Shown in pieces: positions 1-12,106 of a DNA stretch of 59,258 nucleotides. The stretch's first letter is position 1, and each line of letters opens with the position of its first letter. Position numbers and translations under genes: made by a program. Source of the stretch: Auxenochlorella pyrenoidosa (lineage: Eukaryota > Chlorophyta > Trebouxiophyceae > Chlorellales > Chlorellaceae); NCBI GenBank assembly GCA_001430745.1, contig KQ482032.1, forward strand, positions 631,334 through 690,591. The letters run 5' to 3'. The notes below the pieces were generated by a model, which saw nothing but the letters and a program-made list of their open reading frames with translations, searched no databases and had not been told where the DNA came from.

Positions 1-1464
1 GGGGTGCAAAATCCTCATCCTCCTGGTCGTCGTCCATCTCCCCCGCATCTGCCGGCTCGTAATCCTCGTCCTCCTCCTCCGCCAGGCGGGAGCGGGCGCG
101 GCGCTGTGGCGTGCGGGCGCGCCCCTTGCCCTTGCGCCCCCGCGCCCCCCGGCCGGCTCGCTGCCTCCGTCCTCCGAGTCCATGCCCCCCAGGCTCTCCT
201 CGCCCGCCACCGCCAGCGCAAGCAGGGCATCGATGCCCTTGGCCTCGTCTGCAGTGCAGCCAGGCGCGGTTTGCAGGCAAGGAGTCGGTGCACAGGATCG
301 GCAGGGCATGAGCTGCGCACACAAAGCTGTGTTTCCAGCGCCGCGCAGCCTTGGTTCAGGCGCAGGCAACACGGCTCACGAGAAGGCACGGGAGCAGGAC
401 AGGCTGGCATGCCGGGATGGCGCGAGCTGTCAGCAGGCGCAAAGCAACAGCGCCCCCGCAGCAGGCACAGGTGCTGCACATTGCTTCGACAGCGGAAAAA
501 CAAGGCCAGCAGGCGCCAAGCAGCCAGCAGCTCAGAGCATGCAGCAGACACCGCCGCACAGCCGCCAGCCAGGGTGCAGGAGGTCTGCACCTGTGTCGTG
601 TCGCCGGCGCTGGCTGGCAGGAAACTCCAGCGCGCCGCGCGGCGCCCGCCGCTTGCGCGCCGACTCTGTCACAGCGTCCGCCCCCTCCCCATAGTACTCG
701 TAAATGTTTTCGTCCCCCCGCCCGCGTTTGGCCGCCGACAGCGGCGTGCGCAGGCCGGCCCGCTTTGGCGTGCGCCGCGAGCGCCCCGCCGCCAGGCTGG
801 GCTCCCCATCCTCGCCGTAGCCGTCCTCGCTGCCCTCCTCTGCGCCGTGGCGTCCGCTGGCCTGCGCGTCGTCGCCCTCCCCCTCCCCTTCCTCCTCCAG
901 TTTCAGGCGGGAGCCCGCGCCGCCGCCGCTGCCGGCGCCCTCCTCGCCGCCGCCGCTGCTGGGCTGCTCCGCGGCCGCCTCCTTCTGCGCGTTCTCCACC
1001 ATGGCGGTGAAGGCCTGCACCGACTGGAACTCCTTTGGGATGGCCAGGTAGGAGGCGTGCCTGCGGTGCAGCGCCTCGCACGCGTCGGCGGTGCGCCCGC
1101 CGCCCACGGCAACGGCAATCTGGGGGGGGGCAGGGAGGGAGGACGGGCGGCAGGCGGGTGAGCAGCAGGGGCAGGCGAGGGAGCGCAGGGTGGGGACACC
1201 CAGACGCAGCCCCTGCGTCCACCACAGGCTGCACAGGAACGCTGCAGGGTGCAGGGCAGCATCGCGCCACTCCAACCTGGCCCGCAGCCTGCCCTTGAGC
1301 TGGAACTCCGCCGCCAGAATCCCACCCCCGCCCAACTATGCAGCTGCCCTCCCCACCTGCTCAAATTCCGTTCCATGCTGGTGGAAGGCCTCAAAGAAAA
1401 GGGCCACCTCGCTGGGAGCCCAGGCCGGGTCGGCCGCTGTGGCGCCGCCGCCACGCCGGCTCAT
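1..1464 (-). CDS. ALY: ALWAYS EARLY / LIN9-like regulator (5' part, runs off window)
   Basis: Exons 1357-1464, 591-1119 and 248 to the window edge. The N-terminus carries a SANT-like segment (WAPSEVALFFEAFHQHGTEF) that continues across intron 1 into CEALHRRHASYLAIP and SVQAFTAMVEN, the pattern of plant ALY proteins. LIN9/ALY proteins are the DNA-facing MuvB subunit of DREAM complexes, which control cell-cycle and developmental genes in the nucleus. An acidic low-complexity stretch and a basic segment with a TPLSAAKRGRG-type motif follow; the DIRP domain would lie beyond the edge. The ATG at 1464 is the first codon of the conserved reading, and intron phases 0 and 1 close correctly. Near 131-152 the reading seems to change frame in a C-rich tract: the upstream part ends around SEDGGSEPAG, while a KGKGRARTPQRRARS segment followed by a highly acidic tail is open in another frame. 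This could be a sequencing indel or a missed intron. Family call is confident, the left end is not. Confidence 0.8.
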
Positions 1465-2640
1465 GCTGCCGGCTCGCCGTCGCAGGCCGCAGGCCGGCCG
1501 ATCAGGCGTTCTCCCAAGGCAGGCCTGCAACTAGGGAGTGCATCGAGTTGTGCGGGACAATAGGCGGTTGCAGCAGCGACTCGGATTGGAGGGGCAGCTG
1601 CGGCTGGCCACGGCTGCCTGGGGCTGGCGGCGACTGCGGGCCAGCGACAGGCACTATCAGGCGGGGGCAGGCAAGGGTGGCTGGACAGGCGGCCCGGCCA
1701 GCCAGGCCGGTGCTTGATGCCCTCAGGATCCCAGCAGGAGCGCTGTCACAAGCGGGGAGGCTGCACCAGAGCCAGCAGACGCGGAGCAGGGTCCGGCCTG
1801 CGCGGCTAGCGGCCTCGGCCTACCTGGCGCCTGCTGCTACACGGCGTTCAGTTCGCCTGCTTTCGAGGGCAGCCAAGATGTGCCTGAGAGCGCCCCGACC
1901 ACCCAATGACCTTCCCGCCCACGCTGGAGTGGCACCCGCAGCTGGCTGCAACCCACCTGATTGCTCGGTGCTCACAGTTGGATGACACAGGCAGCGCCAG
2001 GGGACCAGGAGGCGCTATGTGTGCTGACCCTTTGCAGGCCCCCGCGCTCAGCCCTGCTCAAAACAGCAGCACAACTTGATGCCGGCTCGAGAAATGCTTC
2101 CGAGCACCGCCGAGTTGGGGGCTGCTCCAAGCTGCACCATCGCTTTCAGAGGCCGCGCAGCACGCTGGGCAGCAGCGCCACTTGTAATTGGCTCCGCATT
2201 CTCCCATTGTGCTGCTGCTTCTCCATCGCCGCACCGCTCCCCAGTGCGGCCGGCAGTGCTTGGCGCTGCCAAGACTCGAAAACAAGACACTTCGGCGCCC
2301 TCCCCTTGGGCTGCCCCAAGTCACAATGAGTCTCCTGCTGACCTGTTAGAGCGGCTGCAGGCAGCTGCCTTCCCCCCAGCCGCCCCGCCGCCTCTCTCCC
2401 GCTTATGAGTGCTGCCTGAGCACTCCCCCGGCTTGTCGCGCGGCGCATTCAGCACCAGCATTATGCCTCATAGAGCCGGAGGTCCCGTTCCGCTCGCCAG
2501 CCGGAGCGGGCGGGAGAACCAGAAGTATGGCGAAGGGGGAGAGAGGCTGGTCGCAGGGTGAGCGCTGGGGCCTGGTCTGGCTTGCAGGGGGCCTGCAGGA
2601 GAATTGTCGTCAGAAGCACGGGCAGAGGAAGGAGAAGTTG
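1465..2640. other. Intergenic stretch between ALY and Nudix starts
   Basis: About 1.2 kb between two divergently transcribed genes. It must hold both promoters and 5' leaders. No convincing TATA box, coding exon or RNA gene was seen. ORFs in it lack recognisable motifs and overlap on both strands, as expected of GC-rich noncoding DNA. Confidence 0.5.
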
Positions 2641-4038
2641 ATGTCTGGGTTGGTGCCCCGACCTCGAGAGCGGCGGCGCACCAGCCTGCGCACCGTCGCC
2701 CCAGCCATCCGTGTGGAATGCTGCGACCTGCTCCTTACGCAGCGTGGTGCAATATGTCCACCTGGTGCCGCAGAACCGCACTCTCGCTGCATCTTGCGCC
2801 GCCCGTCCACAGTTGCTGCCCGGGCTGCTCGGTATTTGGCCGGGATGACGCATCCGTCACCTCATCGCGCCCGCTGTGCCTCCCCCCCTTCCCCCGCAGC
2901 TCCATCCCCGTGCGCTTCAAACCCGGCGTGCCCGGCCCCGAGGGCGTGGAGGTGCTGCTCATCTCCAGCCGGCGCGGCAAGGGCGACGTGTTCCCAAAGG
3001 GTGGCTGGGAGGTGAGCAGGGGGGAGGGGAGGGGGGTCCCGGGCGCCACCTGCTGTCTTTGAGGTGCGCCTCCTACGGCCGCTGCGCCGCTGCGCCTTGT
3101 CGCCGCCGGCCCCTCTGGGTGCTGGCTCCCCAGGCACACGCACCCAGCCGGCCCCCCCTGCCGCCCCTGTCTGGTGCCGCAGGTGGATGAGCAGCTGCGC
3201 GAGGCTGCCCAGCGCGAGACGGTGGAGGAGGCAGGCGTGCGCGGGGAGCTCGAGGTGCGCGCCCACGGCCGCGTGCGCGTGACGCAGGCTGGGCCGGCCC
3301 TGCCCTGCCGGCGCACCGGCTGGAGACGTGCTGCCGCGCCTCCTTGCAGGCCAGGCTGGCGCGTGGCGCCTACCTGCTGCCTGACTGATGCGCGCAGCCT
3401 CGCTGGCATGCGCCCTCCCCCCCTGCAGGAGCCCATCATCGGCAAGTTTGCCTTCCACTCGGGCAAGGCGGAGCGCCAGGCTAGCGCGCATGGCGGGCGG
3501 TGCATTGCCTACCTCTTTGCGCTGCACGTCACAGAGGAGCTGGCGGTGTGGCCCGAGGCGGGGCAGCGCACCCGCGAGTGGGTGAGCCTCAATGGGGAAG
3601 GGGGCACCTGGCCGCCAACTTGTTTGCTGGCTGCCTGGCTGCGGGCCTGCCTCTGGCTGGCACCATCCTGGTGGCGTCCTCTCCGAACATGCACCCCCGA
3701 CCTACCTGTGCCCCGTGCAGTGCTCGCTCCAAGAGGCGTGCAGGCGGTGCCGCTACGACTGGATGCGCGAGGCGCTCATTGCCTGGATGACCCGCCGAGG
3801 CTGGGACGCCGCGGCGGCAGCCTGCCGCGAGTGCACCACGCAGCGGCAGCTGGCGCAGCAGGCGGCTACGCAAGCGCAGCAGCAGCAGCAGCACACGCCC
3901 GCGCCGCCTGCAGCGGTGGCTCAGTCGGGGGTGTGCAGCGCGCCCTGTGCCCCTGCCATGGCCACAGGAGGCCCCCTGCAGGTGCCGGCAGAAGCGCCGG
4001 TGCCCACAGCCATCGATCGTATAGCCGTCAGGACGTAG
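2641..4038 (+). CDS. Nudix hydrolase, plant NUDT4/NUDT16-like (diphosphoinositol-polyphosphate type)
   Basis: Firm exons are 2900-3011, 3183-3254, 3429-3581 and 3721-4038. The Nudix box GX5EX7REUXEEXGU is complete and crosses intron 2: GGWE joined to VDEQLREAAQRETVEEAGV, with the metal-binding REXXEE glutamates present. The lead-in VEVLLISSRRGKGDVFPKGG and the later REWCSLQEACRRC...DWMREAL match plant NUDT4/16/18-type enzymes, which hydrolyse diphosphoinositol polyphosphates or dinucleoside polyphosphates with Mg2+/Mn2+. A Gln-rich, probably disordered tail of about 90 residues follows the domain. The first exon is uncertain: 2641-2831 (donor at CG|GTATTTGG) gives a phase-2 junction to 2900 and an open frame of 281 residues in total, but it has no conserved motif. 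The intron at 3255-3428 is a multiple of three without stops, so retention would add 58 residues; homology favours removal. Confidence 0.82.
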
Positions 4039-4977
4039 CGGCAACCAGCTCAGGGGCCAGCAGCGCTGCTGAGCTGGCGCCCAACCGCCCTGTCCGTGGG
4101 CTAGTGGCCAGCGGTTGCGGCGCAGCGCAGTTCAGCATGCCATCGTAAGCAACCGCCCCGCTGGCCGGCTGAGTGCCACCCCACAATTTTTCTAAGGATT
4201 TCTGGCGGCCGCCTGGGCCACTGCTCTCTGCATGTCTTCCATCATGCTTTGAGCGGCCCTGGGGCCGCCTGGAGATGCCCCATTCTTCCCCAGCCAGCCC
4301 CGTCTTCCTCTGGGCGCGCCCTGGCGCGCCCCACCTGATGCCCTTTCGATCACAGCACTTGTCGTTCCACCTGATCTCCTGCTCCCCTTTGCTCTGCTCG
4401 CTGGTTTGCCTGTATACTACCGCCTCTGCTCTGCCAGCCCCCTGCCCGCCCTGACTGGGCGTCGCAAGCCCCCTGGCAAGCCTGCCCGGGTGTATTCCAT
4501 GCGACAAGTACGATGCACCACCTGCACTGGATTCACGTCGATCATCTGCCATCCCCCATGTCATGGTGACGTTGCAAACGTCATACCCCTCTCGTGACCC
4601 CCACTTCCCTCCTTGCCTGCCGCCACCCTGGCTAGCACACATGCACAAAGCAGCTTGCTGTCAATTGGGCAGAGCGCGCTGGCTTTTGAAGCAGCGATAG
4701 AATGCTGTCTGTAAGGCCGATGCTAGTAGTATGGCTGCCGCTGATTGCAGAGATGCTGAAGGCTGATGCAGAGCAGCGTCAACACACATGCAGCTTCTCG
4801 ATACTCAGGGCAACAACGATGCACACCTAATGAGAACTTGGCACTGGGGGCCTGCTGGGGGCCAGGTCAGCAGTCGGGATACAATGCCATCCTGGCAAGG
4901 ACGATGCCAACAACAGCCAGCGCAAACTAGCAAGCCCTGGAACCCTGCTATGCTCGGTGCGTGGCCAGGCAGCGCTC
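4039..4977. other. Convergent intergenic stretch (Nudix 3' / LRR 3')
   Basis: Between two 3' ends, so it should contain both 3' UTRs. A TGTAA at 4710-4714 is the only polyadenylation-type motif noticed and is far (about 670 nt) from the Nudix stop. No gene recognised. Confidence 0.45.
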
Positions 4978-7900
4978 TCAGTACGGCGACTGGTCGGGGC
5001 TCGTGCTGTCGAGCCAGCCGCTGCCGCCGCCGCTGTCGCTGCCGCTGAAGCCGGGCATCAACGGCGGCACCTCGAACACCTCCTTGCTGTGGAGGGGGTA
5101 GGCCAGCTCGTTGGAGGTCAGCCGAGCGCCGCTGCCCTGGCGCAGGCAGCGCTGCAGCCAGGAAAAGTCCTGGCTAGCAAGGCCTGCACGATAGGGGTTG
5201 GCTTTGTGTGCAGTGGAATACTGGGCAAATAATTGCTGGTGGGAAAGGGCACAGGGAGCGCATAGGGTTGAGCACACCTGCTCAAGCCAGAAAGATGCAC
5301 AGTTTGAGCGCCGGCAGGGCAGCTAGGCGTTTCCCTGCTCCCTGTCCACAAAGCTGGCTGCGAGGTGCAGGTTGCACAACTCGGCAGCTCGCCGGGCAGC
5401 CAGATGCAGCTGCTGGAGTCGCCGGCATCGCAAGAACACCAGCACAAGCGCAAGCGGGGCAGGGGCCCTTGGTCTTGCCCGGCAGGATGATCTCGGGCTG
5501 CAGGTTGCCCATGACCAACGTCCGCAGGCTGCGCAGCGCCAGCAGGCCCTCCACGTCTGCGGTGCCAGCCGAGCAAGGTGGGTGTTTGATGGGTGGGTGG
5601 GTGGGGCAAGGGGGTTGCAGGCGTCGCATGGCCTCGGCCGAACCGGATGAGGGGCGGGCAGGGGGAAGGAGCAGGGCCGGTTCCTCGAGCGTAATGGCAG
5701 GGACGAGGGCACCTGGCACCCTGTGCATCCCGATGCCGCTGTGCCCGTGGGGGGCGGGTGCACAGGGGGGCAGCATGCACGGGTTGCCGAGCAAGCGCAG
5801 GGATTCCGGATGGCCCAAAGCAAGCGCGGGCCCATCTCACCTGCAGGCGCCAGCTGCATGCACCACACAGCATGCGCAGCACATTCTCAGACATGCCACC
5901 ACCTTCCGATCGGCCTGGAAGGCCAGAAGCCAGCCCTACCTGCCGCAACCAGCTCCATGCGCCGCGTGAAGCCGGTGCCGCAGCGCATGGTTGCATAGTT
6001 GGGGCCGCTGCCGCTGCCGCTGCTGCCTGGAGAGGACCAGCCGCTGCCGCTGGAGCTGCTCTGGTTGGCCAGGTAGGCCGCTACCAGCTGTGGGTGGGTG
6101 TGCACAGGCAGCGGGTAGGTGGGCAGCAATACGACACGCAGCGCTTGAGCTGGCAGCAGGCGGGCAGCAGGCCAGCAGGTGGAGCAATGCTGGCAGCTGC
6201 CGTTGTGGCACAACTTTGGTTCGCACGCATCCCCTCCTGCCCCTGCCCCAGCCCACGTGGTGGGCCCCAAGGAGCGCCGCGGGGAAGCGGGAGAGGCGGT
6301 TGTTCCCCAGGTGAATGTACTGCAGCTGCTCCAAGTACGGCCCAGAGGGCAGCTCCTGCAGGCATGGGCAGCCCAGGCGCTACCGGCGGGGCTGCATGGT
6401 CGGGTGTGCTGCAGGCCTGCACCTTTTAACAGGGAGCGTGTGTCAGCCCCGCCCGTGCTGCGCACCTACCGTCAAGGAGAGCAGAAGCTTGCTTGCCTGC
6501 ACAGCGAGCCTGTGTCCTGCAGCGGCAGCATGCTGGCATCCCTGAAGTCCAGAAACAGCTGCCCTCCGCACCTCCAGGTGGTTCACCATCAGGTCGAGTC
6601 GCGTCAGCTGGCTCATGCCGGCTATCTCTGTCGGCAGCTCCCGCATGGCTGCGCCCTGCAGCAGGCCAACCATGCGGGTTGCCGTCGCTTCAGCTGGGCA
6701 GACCAAGCGTGCATGCATGCATGCATGCATGTGCAGGCAGGAAGCACGGCCTGCATGCCAAGATTGTTTTGTGTGTGGGGGTGGGGTGGGGGGGGAGGGG
6801 GGCACATCCCGCTGACCCGGGATGGCAAGTGGGTAGGCTGCATGCGCCTGGCAGGCAGCTGCGCAGGCAGCGTCGTCCTGGGTTGTGCAGTGCTGGCCAT
6901 CCACACCTCCCCCCCGGGGGCGCACAACCTGCACAGACCTGGAGGCGCAGGCTGTGTAGCTGAGCGAAGGGCTCCAGCCAGTCCCAGCGCTGCGGCTGTG
7001 GGCCCTCCTCGCGGTGGCCCCGAATCATGATGTGCAGTCCCTGCAGGGCTGGCGGAACACCCAGCATCGAAATGGCGCGCCCCTGCCATGCAGCACCTGC
7101 TGCTATGGCAGCATGCCTGCAATGTTGCAGCATGACTGCAGGGTAGTCGTGTGGCTGATGTGGCAACCTCTGTTGATGCTCGCATGGCCCTGCGCTGAAG
7201 TGTGCAGGTAAGGCGGCCATGGCGCAGCAGCAGCAGCAGCAGCAGCACCGGGCACTGTGACGCTTTAAGGAGCTTGCAGGCAGGTCCATGCTTTCTGCCG
7301 TCACTTGGCAGCAATGTTGAGCTCCCCTTGAGGAACGCAGATGATAAGAATGCATGCGTGGGCACGTGCGTTCACAACCAGAGTCCCCACACCACCCCCT
7401 CCCACCTGCAAATTTGGTGCCAGACTGGCTGGCAGCTGCAGGGGCAGCTTTGTGACCGCCCACAAGCACTCCAGCTGCGTCAGGTGCTCAATGCCACCGG
7501 GCAAGTCGTCTGCGTCATGGGAACTAAGAGTAAGGCACAGCTCGTCAGACCAGGCTGGCAGCTGCAAAACCTGCAGACCAGCGACTGGTCAGTCTTGTGT
7601 TCACAATCTCTGTTCACGCTGCACACGTCTGGGCGCTCAGTGAGGTTGACAGCAGTTTCAAGCTGCCTGTGATCGCCCAGCAGAGTAAAATCACCGCTAC
7701 ACACCAACGATACTGAGCTGTGCAACAGCAACAGCCCCCGGTTTTGCAGTGGTGCTTCCATGCAGCGGTGCAAGACAGTGCACTCACAGGTGGCGTCTGC
7801 CGGCAGCGCGGGGTCCCAGAGCAAGAAGCGGAGGTTTGTCAGGCTGGCAAAAGACGGCACAGCGGTGGCCGGGTAGCGCTTCAGCTTGAGCGCGGTCAGC

Positions 7901-9463
7901 TGTGGCGGGGCGCAGATGGCAGGGGGTGTGCACGCAGCGAGGCGGCGGGGCCGGGCACGCACAGCCGCTGGCGTGCCCGGTGCCACTCCGCAGAGGTGTG
8001 GAGCCATGCTGAATGATGGCCAATGCGGTGCCCATCGGCCTCACAAGAAATGCACGCGGCCCATCCTTCGGGAGCGCTGCCTGCCTGCCCAAGCACAGGC
8101 AGCGAAGCACTGGTAGCGGACACACAGCTGTCCAGGCTTGCGCTTTCCGTCCTTGACACGGGCCTGAAGATGCACCCTGTTGCCGGTGTGATCCCTGAGA
8201 AGCCCGGCGCTCACCCTTGTCAGCGTGGACAGCGCGTCCGGCAGCGCCGCGGTGGGGGGGATGACCGAGCGCGGGGGGAAGACGAGCGCCAGGTGCTGCA
8301 GCTGCGGCATGCCCGGGCGCAGCACAGCAGCCCCGCCTGCGCCCGCCAGCGTGGCAGTTGCGGCCGCGCCCGGAAGCAGCAGCAGGGACAGCAGGTCTTG
8401 GGGAGGCTCCTGCGGCAGGGCAGGAGGGGGTGCCAACCACACAAGTGCACAGGTTGGGAGCAGGGTCTCGCTGGAGATGCAGAGCCTGGGCAGCCTGCCA
8501 CAGCCTTCTTGCAGTTCCTGCCCAGCCTCTCTGATTGTCCCTGATCACAAACAGTCCGCACCTCGTCATCAAAGCTGAATCGAAAGTGCAGCCGCTGCAG
8601 GGCGGGTAGCTGGTGCAGCACGCAGGCTGCGACTGCCGGCTGCCAGTCGGCCGAGCCTCGTGCCAGCACGACCGCCTGCAGGGGCTTCAGACCTCAAGTT
8701 AGGGCACCCCTCATGCTTGCGCTGCACCCTGCCTGCTACAAGAGTGTTTCCAAGCCCCCCAAATGCCTGCGCCTCGCAGTCATCAGAGAGCAGTGCTGCA
8801 TGCCTTGTTGCAGGACCTGTGCCGGGCAGCCCCCGGTATCTGCCCCTCCCCCTTCCGGAGCCAGCCCCGACCCTTCCTGCTCACCTCCAGCTCCGTGAAC
8901 TGGGCCGCCCAGGGAGCCAGCTGTTGGAAGACGACCCCCAGGTGCAGCGGCCCCGACAAGCGCAGCGAGCGCAGGCCTCTACGCGCAGCCACCGCTGCCT
9001 TGCCAATCAGCTCGCACAGGCGGTGCAGCAGCACCTTGTCGGCAGGGGCTGAGCGCACATCCACATCGATTTCCTGCGGTTCAGCATGGCAAGTGCACCA
9101 AGCAGCCATGGTCGCGACTCCCCATAGAGGTGCAGGGGCCAAAGGTGTCGAGAGGCGGCGGCCACGGCCAGCGGGGGTATCACGGGGCAAGGGGTTCCTC
9201 GCCCATTTCTGTCAGGGCAAACTACGGTCTCCGACATAGTACTGGAGCGCTCAAATCGTCCAGAAGGTCTCCGGCTGGAGCTGTGGGCCAGTCACACATG
9301 CTGGCTGGGTTGTAGGTGCGCTAGCCAGCCTTCAGGCTCTCACTTCCAGCCCGTCGATGCTCTGGTGATCGATCCGCAGCAAGCTCTCCATCCCATCGGC
9401 CAGGGCGGTGCGAAGTGTGAGACGACGGCAGGGAGCCGATGCGGCCTCCAAGGCCCCGTTCAT
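4978..9463 (-). CDS. Leucine-rich-repeat protein, 12 exons
   Basis: Exons: 9344-9463, 8885-9073, 8562-8675, 8215-8409, 7627-7899, 7406-7570, 6939-7040, 6572-6655, 6257-6355, 5940-6087, 5440-5556 and 4978-5183 (603 residues if correct). The start at 9463 gives CRRLTLRTALADGMESLLRI, followed by many LRR-type segments: LTALKLKRYPATAVPSFASL, LPGGIEHLTQLECL, LPTEIAGMSQLTRLDLMVNH, LEQLQYIHLGNNRLSRFPAA and LLALRSLRTLVMGNL. The middle repeats are short, plant intracellular-like LRRs (LxxLxLxxNxLxxLP); the N-terminal ones are looser, like F-box/LRR scaffolds, though no F-box was seen. A Ser/Gly-rich insert interrupts the repeats in the 5940-6087 exon. There is no signal peptide or transmembrane segment, so it is probably a cytosolic or nuclear interaction scaffold. 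The 7627 boundary and the end of exon 11 (5440) are the least certain. Function beyond protein binding is unknown. Confidence 0.75.
6711..6730. repeat. GCAT microsatellite
   Basis: Five tandem GCAT units within an intron of the LRR gene. It is self-complementary, so it can form a small cruciform or hairpin; no function is implied. Confidence 0.85.
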
Positions 9464-9642
9464 TGTTGCAAATACGATCTGAGCAACCAGAAAAGCACCC
9501 AATAGCGACTGGAAAATGCCCTTCTTGGTAGCTGCCAGCTTGAGCTCCAGTCGCTACGTGTGCTCTGCTGCAGTATACGAATGGGCGCATTCACGTCGCT
9601 TTAACTGCCTCCCTCGCCACACTTGTCTGTCGTATGCAGACA

Positions 9643-9647
9643 TTACA
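9643..9647 (-). terminator. TGTAA polyadenylation-type signal for NUP50
   Basis: TGTAA on the minus strand about 97 nt after the NUP50 stop, a normal distance for the green-algal poly(A) signal. Position and motif only. Confidence 0.5.
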
Positions 9648-9743
9648 TGAACTTGGGTTGCGATGGAGCACGAACATGCACACCCACAAGCATGAATGCA
9701 AGGCAGGCCCGACCACAGGACAGGCGTATCACGCAGCGGGAGC

Positions 9744-12106
9744 CTACGCCGCCTCCTCTGCTGTCGTTTTCTTGCTGCCTGCCTTGTGCGCGTTCACCTC
9801 AGCAACAAACTGGTCCAGCACGTCTGGAGCCTTGATGCGCAGCGCAAAGGTGGCGAGCTTGGGCGCCGCCGCGGGGGGTGCTGAGGCGCCGGCAGCGCTG
9901 GCTGCCTCGCCCTCGGCTCCATCCTGCTTGCCCGCCTCCTCCGCAGGTCCCGCGGCATTGATGCATGCAAAGGTGACTCCCTGCGGAATAAACAGGACAG
10001 AAAGCCGGAAGATTAGAGGTGGAAGAGGGCTTGCTGCAGTGCCAACCCGCAACCCTGCAGCCCCTGCACATACAGACAGCACAGCAGAATCCCATCTTGG
10101 GCACTGAACCTCAAGTGCACGGGCGCCCTCCTCACCTTGCCGCCCTCCATCTTGGACACCTGCATCTCCGCCCAGAGGTTGGCGTTCATGAGCAGCCGCA
10201 GGTTGCCCTTCTGCCGCATCACCAGCCGTGCCTGGCCGCTGCAGGGAAGGGGAGGCAGTGGGGCAGCACTCCCTCCACGCGTGCACTTGTGCCTGCATGC
10301 CCCGAGGTATGGCGCCTGCAGCCTGCATCTGCAGCCTACCCCACCCTGCTGGCTGCGCATCCTCGCGCCACCGGGGGCACCCACGGCGCCCACCTGGAGG
10401 CCACATTCACGCGCATCTCGCCCCGGCCCCGCTCCCGCCACTGCTTGGCGGCGTCAAACTCAAACAGCGCGCCCTCTCCTGCGGTGCGTCGCAGGCCAGC
10501 AGACCATGGGGCAAAGTGAGGGCAGGGCCCACATGGCCGGGCGCAGGCCAGAGGCTGGACGGCAATTGGCCAGGGCAGTACTCGGGGGCTACGCACCAGA
10601 GCAGCATGTGGAGCTGCATGACCCATGTGGCACTGGGCACTGGGTCTACCCGCCTGCCCCAGCGCCACGCCCACCCTGCCGCCTCGCCTCCCCGCCCGCC
10701 CGCCCACCTGAGAACACCGTGCGCTCGTCCTCCTCCCCCGTGGTGACCGCTCCTCCCTCCGGAAGCTCCACCTTTGCCGCTGCAGGCGGCGGCGCACCAA
10801 ACAGCGGCGTGCCAGACGCTGGCGTGGCGCCAAACAGCGACGTCCCCGTGCCGCCAAGGGCAGCTGGCGCGGGCGCAGCGGCGCCTGCAGCAGTGGCTGC
10901 CACGTCTGCGGCTGCGGCGCTGCTGGCAGCGGAGAAGCTGAAGATGCTGCTGGTGGTCGTGGCGGCAGACGCGGCGCCAAAGGAGAAGGCACCGCCGCTG
11001 CCCGCGCTGGCTGCAGTCGCGAGGAGGCAGGCGCAGCCGGCATGTGGACTCCAGAAGGCTAGCACAGCGCCAGAGACAGCTGTGCTGACCGACAAGGTGC
11101 CAAATCAGGTGATCACATGTGGCCCGCCAGGGAGCAAGGCACGACAGTTAGAGGATGGCAGTCACAGAGCATCAATGTCAGCACCAGCAATCGCAACACC
11201 CAACTCACCGAGCGAGCCAAAGCCGCCGCTCACGCTGCCGAAGCCACCGGAGGCGCCGCCAAAAGCTAGGCCACCGCCGCTGGTGCTGCTTCCAAAAGCA
11301 AGGCCGCCCTTTGAGCCGCCCAGCGCCCCAAAGCCGCCGCTGGCTGCTGCAGCAGGCAGCGTAGCTGCAGGCTTGCCCTCTGCTGGCTTTGCCTCCTTGC
11401 CCTCACTTGCAGCACCCTGCCCGCCCTCCTCCTGCTGCTTGGCACTATCCTGGACTGCCGCCGCTGGCGCTGCTGCCTGCTGGCCTTCGCCTGCCAGCGG
11501 CTTGCCACCAGTTGCAGGCTCGGCGGGCTGCGAGGCAGCTGCAGCCTCTGAGGCGCCCCCGTCCGGCTTTGTGGGCGTGGGCGCGGGCGTGGCGCCCGTG
11601 CCGCCACCGCCAAACAGAGACACTCCGGCAAAGGGGTTGGCAGCGGGGCCTGCACTGCCAGCTGCCAGCTGGATGCCTGCAAACGGGTTGGCCGCCTTGG
11701 GTGCCTCGCCGCCTGCTGTCATGCCGCCGCGTCGCGCCCGCACAATTTTGCGCTGCTTCAACACATCCTCGCTGGCCCGAGCAAAGTTGCCGGGGTCAAC
11801 CACCTGCAGGTAGAAAGAGAGAAGAGGTTTAGAGCCCAGATGGTGATGCCAACGCTGCTCACAGGCGGCCGGCACGGCACCCCCGACTGCTCAAACCAGT
11901 GGTGGCGCGCTGCCTGGTGCGCCCTGCATCCTCGATTGCTCGCCCAACTTTCAGGATATCGCCTACAGTAGCTGAAAGAACAGCCAGGCGGCCGTGACGC
12001 TGCCCACCTCCTCTCCGTCGCTCTCATCGTCCTTGGTCAGCTGTCGCTCGTTGCCACGCTTCTTGGCAGACGGCTCCATGTGATCGGTGGGCCGCTTGCC
12101 GCTCAT
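9744..12106 (-). CDS. NUP50: Nucleoporin NUP50-like, FG repeats plus Ran-binding domain
   Basis: Exons 12008-12106, 11209-11803, 10708-11010, 10394-10478, 10136-10238 and 9744-9980; all phases close to give 473 residues. The N-terminus MSGKRPTDHMEPSAKKRGNE followed by an acidic patch and NFARASEDVLKQRKIVRARR is the NUP50 N-terminal module, which binds importin-alpha in characterised homologues. Next come two NPFAG motifs and many FG dipeptides (GFGSVSGGFGSL, FSFGAAS, SLFGATPASGTPLFG) in an Ala/Gly/Thr-rich linker. The C-terminus is a RanBD1: EGALFEFDAAKQWRERGRGE, RLVMRQKGNLRLLMNANLW and KLATFALRIKAPDVLDQFV. Family role: a mobile nuclear-basket nucleoporin helping cargo release by binding Ran-GTP and importin. 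The start is the first ATG before the conserved basic motif. It lies head-to-head with Fe-SOD, 264 bp between start codons. Confidence 0.9.

Noticed and set aside
4057..4648. Minus-strand open frame in the Nudix 3' region
   Set aside because: No motif, overlaps the expected 3' UTR and has no splice support.
10137..11813. 558-residue open frame on the plus strand
   Set aside because: Antisense shadow of the NUP50 exons; Pro/Ala-rich, no motif, while the minus strand has FG repeats, a RanBD and matching intron phases.
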